From Pogona vitticeps (lineage: Eukaryota; Chordata; Lepidosauria; Squamata; Agamidae): a stretch of DNA of 64,000 nucleotides. Below, in pieces: positions 14,201 to 26,200 of this stretch. A program made the translations under genes and the position numbers. Location: NCBI RefSeq assembly GCF_051106095.1, contig NC_135786.1:200939001-201003000 (forward strand), read 5' to 3'. Below the pieces are notes generated by a model, which made no database searches, had not been told where the DNA came from, and saw nothing but the letters and a program-made list of their open reading frames with translations. Position 1 is the first letter of the stretch. The number at the start of each line of letters is the position of its first letter.

Positions 14201-17200
14201 ATTTCGCTAGGCACATCTTCCTTAGAAGCATTTGCATCTATAGCTCATTCTTGATTTCTTGTTCAAGTCTTCTGAGGCCTGGTCATTTCTCTCCCTCTGA
14301 AGCTATTGTTTTAGTGGGAAAACATTTGTTATGCAGTATGGAAGACTGCAGGAAAGGAAAGACCACAAAGACATACTTCTGTGGCCTCTTCAAGGACATC
14401 TGTGACCCAGAGCAGGGCTGGGCAACACACGGACTGCTAGATGTATTTTGGCTGAAACCCCTATTGGTAATGTAACCAATGCAAAGTGATGATGTGAGTT
14501 GGAGCCAATAGTATCTTGAGGCCCACTTGTTCTTCATCTTTTGCCTGAAGCATACAGAACTATGCAGCTCTGTGAGGGTTCAAAGAGTCCTGCTCACAGC
14601 CTGCAGCATGAATATGCTAACCATTGCCAACACATGAACAGTCAAGCAGAAGAACAAAGTGCACAAATGAGTAGGCAGAAACCACATTAAGTTGAGTCAA
14701 GTAGGAGTGCAGCTGGGGAAACACTTTGTTGTTTCCAATCCACTTATAATTTCACTCCAAAACATGGTGCCATCTTGGGCAGATGTGAAGACAAGGGTGA
14801 TACCGTTGTTAGACTATTTCACAGACAGAAGCTAGTTTTCAACTTGCATTCATCAGGCTGGGTGTCATAGAGCTGGAGGTTGTACAGAAGAAACATAGAA
14901 GTTCCAAAAATCGTGGCCAGATGTACAGGTCAGTTTCCTTTGTTTAAAGCAAATTCCCAGCTAGGTACTGCAGAGTCAAGTCCACAGAACCTAGCTGGGA
15001 ATTTGTTTTAAACAAAGCAAGGTAGCCGATTTCTGATTTCACCTCTGAGAGTGTAGTTTAGAGCACTGGTTCTTCACCTTGGGTTACTCAGGGGTTTTGG
15101 ACTGCAACTCCTAGAAGCCTTCACCACCAACTGTGCTGGCTGGGGTTTCTGGGAGTTGCAGTTCAAAAACATCTGAGTAACAAAGGTTAAGAACCACTGG
15201 TTTAGATTATCACTGCCAACTCCACCCAGCTCTGTAGTGCCCAGAGTGTTGAAGGGTCCCTCAGGAGTTGAAAGGTAGCTTCTGTTTGTGAGACTGTAGT
15301 GGTCTGACAAATGTAGACTCCACCCTGTCTTCCAATTGCATACAAGGAAGGCATAGCTTTTTTGAGAGGATGAAATATAGTGCATTTTGAACTGTAACCA
15401 CCAGATGGCAGTGCAAGCCAGAGAAATTCATTCCAGCTCTCAGTTAACTGCTGAAACTGGCGAGAACTTTGTAACTGATGGAGCATGCAGACTACAGTGC
15501 AACGATTTTATAACTTCTTGCCTGATGAAGAGATAGTAATCCCAAATGTTTGCACATGTTTTTGTGCATTTTGGGGTTGTTAACTTAATAAAATAGCACT
15601 GCAATATGATTTCTGCAATTTAATTAAGGTGACAGCTGTTTCCCAAGTTCTGGCAGTCAGAATTTTTAACTCTGGAATTCCTCAAATGCTGCTGACACCA
15701 TAGGCTTTCCTTTGTTTACTCACCAGGATCCATTTGTGGGTGGAAAAAAGATTGAAAAGACTCTAACCAGTGATCCAGTTAATCAGCTATTGTAGGAAAA
15801 TACAAGCTCTCTTGTAAGTGGAGGAAGCAAGAGAAACGGTCCTCAGGAATGGGACACTTTTTTCTCCAAGGCAAAGAGGGAGAAGGAGCAAAGAAAGTTA
15901 AACAGGAAGTCAGGCTGAGACGCTTCTCCTTTCCTTAGGGGAGTGAGATGCAGAATTAGTTTCACATGTGAAGGGTGATACAGTAACACTTTTCCAATTC
16001 TTGAAATATTGTCATACAGAGGAGGAGCAGGATGTTCTCAGTCATTACAGAGTGCAAGACATGTAACAATTAGCTTGAGTTACAAGAAGCCAGATTTTGA
16101 TGGGGGGGTGTTGAAAAACATTTTAACTATTAGTGCAGTATGACAATGGAACCAATTACCTTGGTAGGTGGTGAGCACACCAGTCCTGGAGGCATTCAAA
16201 AGAAAATTAAACAACTATGTCTCAAATATACTTTGATTAGGATTCCTGCCTAGAGCTGGGGGTTGGACTCAATGGCCTTATAGGCCTCTTCCAACTCCAT
16301 TATGCTATGATTCTATAATGCTGGTATCAGGCAAGTAGTCAGCTCATGGGAGAACTTATTTCCTAAGCTGCAAGTGGAGAGTTATAGTTCTCAAATCTTA
16401 CAAAGATTCCAAGAGAGTCCTCTGATAAGGAAGAATTGTAATTAGAATTGCGGATATTTGTATTTGTATATGAATACCCCCCATACAGGTGGACGTGATG
16501 AGGGGTCCACTCACCCATCTGCCATTGGCACTGGCTCCATGTTCCCTTCCATTCGCTCCAGAGCTCCTGGTTGGCTATCTACTCATCAGCCTCACAGGGA
16601 GACTCATCTTCCCTCCTCTTGCCAGGAGTGAGTTGATCAGGAGCTCTGGAGCGATTGGAAGGGAGAGCGGAGCCGGCACTGGCAGTGGACAGTCTGGCCC
16701 CAGGGGGCCAGACCCTTGTTACGTCCACCTGTGTGGGGGTATTTGTATACAAATACCCCCATCTTTAATTTTAATGAGCAGAATTGTTCCCCTCCTCTAA
16801 AAGTGCTCCTATTGCATTAGCCAGAACGATATTAATGGTAAATGCAGTCTTTTAAACATGTGCCAATTGTGCATGTTTCGTAAGGACACAGAGGTCCTTC
16901 CTACTAATCCCTTCATACCAAAAGAAGATGCTTTTTTCCACAAGTCCCAGTGTAGAGGAGGGTAAAGTAAGATCCTAAGCCTTTTCACCCTTTCTGTCAA
17001 GCCTAGTGGAAGCTGGATATGAACAGCGTATTAGGATCAACATACTTTGTGCAAAAACCTTCGGATGCCCTGATTCTTTGTCACATTTCACCACATTTCC
17101 TTCTCGGGCAACAATACCCAGATCCATTAAAGCAGCCTTTCCCACCCTTCTATTTTTCAAATATGTTCAGCTACAGATTCCATAAACCTACCATCTGTGC

Positions 17201-20200
17201 TATTGAAGTTGATGGGAGTGGTAGTTCAACACATGGCTAGGGCACCAAGTAGTCAGGAAGCTGGTTTAAGGATATGTATTTCCATAAGATACAGCATCAT
17301 CTATTTTACTGCACATTACAGCTTGTTCTACTTAAGCAGCAGCTATGCCCAGAGGCCTTTCCATCAGCACAGTCACTCTGGATACTATAACCAAACACTA
17401 CAAATTAGAGATCTTTGCCGTTCCATAGGAATAACATTTGAGAAAAGAATGTGATATAGCACATATTTTATCTATCCATACATTTAGCAGTTCTTCATCC
17501 TGTTATCTTTGCTTGTACACGACCCAGTATTGGATGCCTCTTTGCAATAGAAAATGGAGTGTTTGACGTTCACTATGTAACTAAAGCATTTGGACTGTAC
17601 CGACTTGATTAAATGGCTGATGCATGGTAGATAGAAGTCTGTAGTTCTAGTCTCAGGTGGTGCTTTAGCTGATATCCCCCCTGCTTGTGCTAGGCCTAGT
17701 GGTAGGAGGAGCCTACCCACTTTGTATACCCGTGTCACACAAAATTGCAACAAAGCTTCATGCCCAGTGTTTCATTTCCTTTGTGTTGCTTCTTAGATTT
17801 GAAATAGCTTGAAAGCCAGAATATGCTTAATAAAAAAATTAACTAATTGTTCTTCACAGCCCAACAGATTGAAAGAGTTGGGATTAACACCACGAATACC
17901 TGAGGAGAGAATACCCCCAGAAAGACCAAGACCAGCTTTTCAGACTCCTACCCCTGTGCCTGCCTCCATATCTGCACCTCCTGTTTCACCAGTGAATGAA
18001 GATTTTCACAAAGGACTGTCTGCTGCTCTTGGAGAAATGTTGGCTCCCAGGTGCCTTTCTTATGGTGTTCCCTTTGTAGTTAAGGACTCGTTGAGTAGAT
18101 TTTAGGTAAAGCCCTGTTTGAAAATAAAAACCTTGGCTTAATAATGCACAAACATTTTGTTTCTACATTCTGCTACACAGTGCCCCTTCATTGCTCTCAT
18201 CTTGGCATGCTGCAGTTAACTCAGGAAGTCCATCCTGCTGGCCAGGGTTGCAGTAAATAAGCTTAACAATCAAGTTAGGGATCTTGAATAATGCTTTGGT
18301 AAATTGTGGCTTTTTCTGAAGCTTGTAACCAACTTTCAGATTTGTACATAATTGAGAAACTATTTTGAAAAGATTTCCTAACTTAAATCACATGCCTGTT
18401 GAGCCTGAGGCATGTGTTGTGAAATGGTAGGGATTTATTGTATAGAAAGGGTTGTGTTAGTCTTGAATGTCTTCCATTAAGAAACTTTTAACTACTGAAA
18501 GTGATAGAATTCTTAAATGGAAACAATAGCCATATACAGTGGTGCCCCGCATAGCGAGGTTAATCCGTTCCGGATTAACCCTCGCTATGCGGAATCGTCG
18601 CTAAACGGGTAGGGGAAACGTATTGAAACGCATTAAACTTAGTTTAATGCGTTCCAATACCTTGCTTACTTACCCGTTCAGCGAGGATTCCCCTTGCCGG
18701 CAGCCATTTTCGCGCCCTCGCTAAGCGAGGGCAGGGCGCGAAAACGGCTGCCGGCAGCCATTTCCGGGCTTCCGGCGGCCATTTTGGAACCGCCAATTAG
18801 CTGTTCGGCGGCTCCAAAATGGCCGCCGCAATACCCGATCTTCGCAATGCGGGTTTTCCCCATTGTGAAGATCGGGTATGTTTCCGTATAGCGATCCCGA
18901 AAAAGGGATCGCTATGCGGAAACATCGCTATACGGTGCACTCGCTAAGCGAGGCACCACTGTATTTTGGTTCTCTCAGTTGGAGTATATTATGAAAAGTG
19001 TCCGTTAAAAGATTTTTTTTTTGCTTTGGATTTAGAATTGCACCTCTCCCACCACCGCTGCCGCCACCACCACCACCAGTTTTGGCTGATCATTATAGAA
19101 CTCCGTATGATGATGCGTACTACTTCTATGGGGCCAGGAATCCTTTGGATCCCAGCCTTGCATACTGTAAGTTGGTTGATTGGTAAATATTTTGATAATC
19201 TAAAGCAATATCCTTTTTGAAGGCTCCTTTAATGTCAAGATAAAACAGGTGTTTTTTGTTTTTTTTAAAAAGAGAAATATGATTCAACTTCAGATTAGAT
19301 AAGAATTGTGGAAGTTTTCAGAAACATGCAAGCTGAGCCCAACTCCCTACAGATTTTGCCATTTGTTCCTAATGGTGCAGAGTCAACCCATTCATCCATT
19401 GGTTTCTTTTTTGCCCTGTCTTTTTCCACACTTTTTGGCAAGTATTCAGTTTCACGTGCTGAGGGAGTGGAAAAAGAAAAACAAAACTTGAAGCCAAAAG
19501 CTGCTTCTGTGCTCTTTAGGCAGTTGGAATTGTTCTGCTAATATTTGATCTGAGAGGTAGAGGTGTTTTTTCTTTTTTTTAAAAAAAGAAATTTGATCTT
19601 CTTGCCTATGGAGGCTTTAGGCATGTTCAGAAAGTTTTAGTCCAGAGAAGTAAGCATTGCAGAGTTGCCTTACCTCCCTTGACTATTCCCACTTCCCCAC
19701 CTGTGGGTTTGCAGAGAGAGGGGAATTGGCTGACACATTTGCTGTTGTTGGTAGAGGTGGTTGCCAGATTGGGTCTTCCAAGCTTTGGGAATTCTTAGAA
19801 AAATGTCAAGTCCTGTATGTATTAAGGATGTTCTTGCTAATGAAGATGGACAGTTTCCCCCATCGCATCATTAATCTATATTTCTCTCTCTCATGTCCAC
19901 TAATATCTGCAGTTTTCAGTACAGTGGTGCCTCACTTAGCGATTGCTCCGTTGAGTGACGAAATCGCTTAGCAATGGGGTTTTGGCCATCGCAAGAGCGA
20001 TCGCTTAGCGATGGTCCCTATGGGGAAAAATCGCTTTGCGGTGATCGTGGGGAAGCGATCATGGCAAAGCGGCTCTTTTTAAACAGCTGATCAGCGGTTT
20101 CAAAATGGCCGCCGGAAAAACAAAATGGCTGCCTGCTGTGTGTCCTCACTTTAGAGGCACCGAAAATGGCCGCCCCTATGGAGGATCTTCGCATAAGGTT

Positions 20201-23200
20201 AGTTTTGAAGCCCATAGGAACACATTCAACGCATTTTAATGTGTTTCTATGGGCTTTTAAAAATCGCTTAGCGATTAAATCACTTAGCAGTGTTTTTCCT
20301 GGAACGGATTAATGTCGCTAAGCGAGGCACCACTGTATCTGCGGGGGGCTTGAAACCAATCCCCATTGGATATGGGGCTCCTACTGTATATAATAGTGGC
20401 AGTCCATTTCTACAGAGCTACTATATGTTATAGACATATGTGTTTTTATGAATTCCATGTTTATTCTACCCTTTTACAAGGAGCTTAGGGCAGCATATGA
20501 AATTTTCCTTTTCCTCATTTTCTCTTGCAGCATCTCTGAGTTAGGTAGTAATGAGAAAGAATGACTGATTCACAGTTATCCTTAGTAGAATCTTCATCAT
20601 CATTGTCTTAGAACTGCAGAGCTGGAAGGGACCCTATGGATCTTCAAGTCCAGCCCCTGTCAAGGAAGCGCAGTGGGGAATCGAACTGTCAGCCACTGGC
20701 TCTGCAGCCAGATACCTAATCCAGCAGTTCTTGGAAGTTTATATAGATTGTGTCATTGAATCCCATTAAAGAAGAACTCCCAGCATGCACATCTACCCAT
20801 CTATCTGATAAAATGTTGCAGTATATCCTTTCTCTTGAAAGAAATGTTATTATTATTATTATTATTTATTTTATTTATATCCTGCCTATCTAGTCAATTA
20901 ACACCACTCTAGGCGGCTGTTAAGGTTCTAGCTAACCATTTTTCTTTCTGTTCCCATCTTGCCTTCACCACCCATTGATTTTCCCCTTTCCCCTTTTGAA
21001 CTGTCATTCTGTATTCATTGATTTTAAGGTACTCAGTTGTTATTGGAAAGTTACCCCTCTTCTATTTTTTAAAAATTGTTTTTCACTTCTGCAAACCTTG
21101 AGGTACCTGATATCTCCTCCTTCTGAGTGTTCCCATGTTGGCTACAATCTTATAGGAGGACTCACCAGCTGATTTCATTGTTGATATATATTGAGTTACA
21201 TGTTTGGCGTAATTTTTCATCACGGCAATATTTAGTGAATATTATTCCAAATCGGAGCTCTTGATGTCACCATAAACTCTAAGACTAAATGTTCAATGTC
21301 TTCGTTTTTTTAGATGGCACAGGCTTGATGGGGGTTCAGTCTTCTTCGGCACCACCACCTGTTGATGCTGTTCAAAGGCCTCCTGCTGTGACTCTGTAAG
21401 TATTGCTATGATTAAATTAATATTGTCCAGTTAGGTATTGAGAAATCTGGGAGGAAATGGAATAATGGAAGATTACTTTTTTTAAAAGGTAACTTTAGCT
21501 TTAAACGTTTCAGTTTTGACCTTTGTATGGGAAAGATTTAAAAAAATTATTTGAAAATTATATTTCAGCTGGAAATCATTTTAGTTTTTTAAAGAAATCT
21601 TTTCTTTCCATTTCTTTTGTATGCAGCAGTAAAATTGGAACAAGCATTACAAATGAGAGACCACGAGGTCTGGGAATATTTCCTGAAGAAAAACCTAAAC
21701 GCACAAGAGAGGCTACTTTAGCCTATCAACAAGAATTACAGCAGCAGGTTGGAAGTTGAAATTTGTTGGCAAATGACTTTTGTATTCTGAACGCAAGTTT
21801 TATACTACTGATCTGTAAGGAGAGAAGAGTTGTAAAATAATACACTTGATTTTCTCAAATTAAGTGCACTCATTATTGAACGTTTGTAATTTTAGTGTGC
21901 CCATGACTCTTGTAGTAAGAGATGACAGCTTGAGATACATCATGCATCATTTTCTTAATCTTTCAGATTTGTATCACTTATTAATATTATAATTACTATA
22001 ATATTATTGTATTATATATTACTATATTATTATTATTAAAATTATTATTACTCATATAACCCAGTACAGTATTAACATGAGTAGTATAAGGTTAGCGTTT
22101 TAGTAATTTTTATTTGCAATATTTGAATTTGTACCTTAAAATATATGATACAGAGAAAAAGCAGCTGAGCTTTTGATCTTTCCAATTTCTTCTTGAAGAA
22201 AAGTCCTGCAGAATTCAAAACTCACCTATTTTTAACATTTTAGTGTGTTGCATAAGGCTGATTATGTTTATTAATTACTTGGATGAGAGGGTGCAGGAAA
22301 TGCTTATCAAATTTGCGGATGACACGTTATTGGGTGGAAGAACCAACACCCTGGAAATCAGAACCAAAATTCAAAAAGGTCTTGATAGGATCCAGCACTG
22401 GGCCGAAAATAACAGAAAAAAATTTAATAGAGATTGGTGCAAAGCTCTACAGCTAAGGGGAAAATCCAAACACAGCTGCAAGATGGGAAATACTTGGCTC
22501 AGTAATACTACAAGCGAGAAGGATCTTGGAATTGATGTAGATCACAAGCTGAATACGAACAAAGTGCAATATGCCTGCAAAAAAAGTGTCTCCTGTTTTA
22601 AGCTGCATTAATACAAGTATAGTCTGCAAATCCCGTGAATTCCCAGTTCTCCTCAGGAAAAAACCTAACTATTTAGCAAAACCAATATTGTTGTCACAAG
22701 ATGTGTTTTGAACTCTCATTATTTAATAAAAATGATTCTACTAATAATGCATCTGAATGTTACTTCTTTCTTGCAGATAAAAGAGAGAGAAGAACGTCGA
22801 AGGCAAGAAAAAGAGGAAAAGGAACGGTACGAAGCCAAATTAGAAGCTGACATGAGAAATTACAATCCTTGGGGAAAAGGAGGTGGAGGTGCTCCTCTCA
22901 GAGATAAAAATGGAAATCTCATAAGTACGTTTGAAACCCAGGGGGTCTTTTTCTGGCCTGTTTTTATCTGTAGCTGTTTTTATAGGTTCAGAAATAAATG
23001 GCATTGGATGGGAGTATAAAGTGGATGTACTACAGCGAATTTACAGCATAGAAGAAATTTGTTGCAATGATTTAGGCCAATCAACCAGTGCGTGTTTCAG
23101 GGAGAGCTAGTTCTACAGGAACAAGATTTTAAAAAACAACTCTATAACTGGAAAATTGCAGCAAGGGGATTGAAAGGAAGGTGTGAAATAAATGAAATGT

Positions 23201-26200
23201 GGACAAGAATTCCATGATAACTAAGGGCAAGTTACAAGAAGAAATATTTTCTAATAAAATCCCACTTCTTCTAAATAGAAGCTTTTTTCTATTTAGTATT
23301 TACATTTTGTGAATGAAGTTGAGTTTTCAATGAAAAAATAAAATGGCTACTGCTAACTATTTTTCAAACATGTATGTGTCATAAGGGAAACTTCATGTGA
23401 AGTTATGAGTTTTTTAAAACTTTAGCAACAATCTGCACTTGTTTTCAAAGAGGCAGTTACTATGAAGCATTAAAAGAAAATTTTCTTCCTAGCAAAGTTA
23501 TTTTGAAGGGCAAAGGTTCAAGAAGCCTCTGGCTTCAAATGTAGAATAATTTCCTGCCTCGCATGTATAGCTTGTATGAATCACAGTGATAGTGTATTTA
23601 ATATTTAAGAGCCTCGTGGCGCAGTGGTTAAACGGCTGTACTTGCAGCCAAAACTGTGCTCACAACCTGGGGTTCAAATCCCAGGTAGCCGGCTCAAGGT
23701 TGACTCAGCCTTCTATCATTCTGAGGTCGGTAAAATGAGTACCCAGCTTGCTGGTGGGGGGGGCAATGTGTAGCCTGCATAATTAACTTGTAAACCGCCC
23801 AGAGAGTGCTTGAAGCACTATGGGGTGGTATATAAGCAGCATGCTTTGCTTTTTGCTTTTTTAGTATTTCTGTATATGTTTGTTTGTTCTCATTTTGTAT
23901 TGGTGAGGAATAAATTTAAGATTAAAAACTGTAGTTCAGACGAAACATTCCTTAAAATATTCTGGCTTACCTACTAACATTTTTGTGTATAAAAAAAATA
24001 AAAATCAGAAGTACTGTTTAATATGACTAATCACTTTGAGTGTGTGAAGATACTGGCCAAAGATACTGGGATTCAAGGAGAGAGGGGAATTGATGGCAAA
24101 CTCTTTCTCATCTGCTGCCATATATGATGCTTTTGAAATATATAATTTGCATGTAAAGAAATGAGACAATGTTTTGTCTAGAAACAACCCTATAACTGTT
24201 ATAATAAAGCAGTAACAGAATTACAGGAATACATCAGAGTACCAAGATCTGAGAACCCTTTCTCTTAGGCCTAATTTTTTTTTGTTAACTGATATCATAC
24301 CTTTAGTTTAAAAAGGGATAATAACAGAAATGTTACTTTGATTGTTAGTGAGTGTTTAGATGAAACATGACTATACTAATGATCACACTGGCTGTTGGAT
24401 TTTGGGAGTTGTAGTAAAAGAAGTTACATTTCCCATCTCTTCACCATAAAGCACATGTAACCCAGTCTTGAACTGAGACCTTTGTGTGTCTTAACTGTGA
24501 GACTTGAAAAACATTTCTTACCTTGAAACTGTCAGAAACATGCCTCTTGCTGGAATAAACTATTATAAATGGCTGTTTCCCCCTCTTTCTCAGCTGACTT
24601 GAATATGATGCACAAGCAAAATGAAGATGCATATCATAATCCAGTGGCACGAGCGCATGAAGATAAAAGGCCTATAGTATCTGTTGACCTAAGCTTGGCC
24701 TCCCCAAGACTTGAGAATACAGATGAATCTACAAATAAAATAGCAGGTTTAAATAATGCCATACTTCCAGTTGTAAATGTGTTTTGTGTCCCTTTTCAAA
24801 ATAATTATGCTTTCTTACTATGCTGTACTTTCCACTGAAGGCAGTCCTATATTTTTCCTTGTTACAGATTTATCTTAAACTAGTTGCAAGAGCACTAGAC
24901 ACTGTTGTTGCACTAATAAATATGTTTGTATTCTGTATAGCTTCCTGTTTCCCACAGTAAAGCATTCTGTATATACCCAAGGTATTCTTCTACACAATAT
25001 GTCTACCCTATTAAGAAGAGGACAGAAACCCATCCATACACTGTATTTGCCGGTGTATAAGGCGACTGGGTGTATAAGACCACCCCCCAACATTCCCACT
25101 CAGAATGTAGAGTTTGTTATATACTTGCTGTATAAGACTACCCCCTCTTCCGCATGTGTGATTCTGCTTTGGCTGCATCATGGGTAGAGTTCCTTTTGCC
25201 CCTTTTGGTTCCTTTTCGGAGAGAGCCAGGGTTTGCTAGAAGAAGGAACAGCAGAGAGGCGGCAGCCATTTTGGAGAGGCGGCAGCCATTTTGAGAGGCA
25301 GCAGCCATGTGGTCACATCTCAAAACGGCTGCCTCCTCTCTGCTGTTCCCCACAGTCAGCTGTTCGGCGCTAGAGTCAGGCTGTTCCCAGGCTAGGAGGG
25401 GGGGCTCTCCTCGGTTTTACTACCAGGTAAGTGACTTCACTGGGAGAGAGGGAGGGTTTGCTGGACATGCACCCGGCATACAAGACGACCTCCCCACTTG
25501 GAGGCATGTTTTTCAGGGCCAAAAAGTCGTCTTGTACGCCGGCAAATACGGTACATAGTAATGACTGGGTCATATATAAAACCTTCAACAAGGTTCATAT
25601 TACGGTTGCCCTCTCTCTTCCCTGCTCCCTCAACAAAGCTGTTCAGGCACATGAGATTCTGTTGGGGGAATAAGCACAGCAATTCTATTTCACAGTTTTT
25701 GTGAAGAACTAGGAATTTCAGCCTTACAATATATGTTACGTTATTGGTTTTCCTTTTAAAAAAAGCAGTATGATTTCAGAATGTGATAATGAGATATCTG
25801 TATCTGTATAAGCACTGATGTAACTCATGTGCAACACTGCTTACAGGCAAAATGCAGAGAGGAAGTAATATGGTAGAAGGTGGCTTAGTATAATGTGTAC
25901 GCATGCTGACCAACAGACCATTGGGGGAATGGGAGGTTGTGCGTATCTAGCCCTTCCCCCAAAGGATCAAAGTTAAGCTTTGTTAGGGTGATATGTTAGA
26001 AGTTTATTGTTCTTCCATTCCTCTGATGGGCTGTTCCGTTGTATTTGTTGTGCAATGGCATAAGACAAAACAAACTTCTTTTAAATCTATAGTCCCAGTC
26101 TGCAGCAACATGGATATTGCCTATATATTCATTCTAAACCAGAATGTTGAAGATATTATTTTTGTTTGACGTTTTCATGGGGTTTACAGGCGTCCCCCCC

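Noticed and set aside
14938-15017. A microRNA gene
   Set aside because: The hairpin is too perfectly paired and lacks the bulges and context of known precursors; without small-RNA data it is listed only as a hairpin.
18678-18891. Small frames on both strands, repeated at 33146-33374
   Set aside because: The same peptide appears at two MITE copies in opposite orientation; it is transposon sequence without a transposase motif.
23611-23862. tRNA gene suggested by A-box and B-box motifs
   Set aside because: The sequence continues into a SINE body and LINE-like tail and cannot fold as a complete tRNA; the same holds for 8636 and 20591.
24569-24838. An 89-codon frame extending past exon 11
   Set aside because: The part after 24746 is intron read-through beyond a donor; the protein match stops at the donor.
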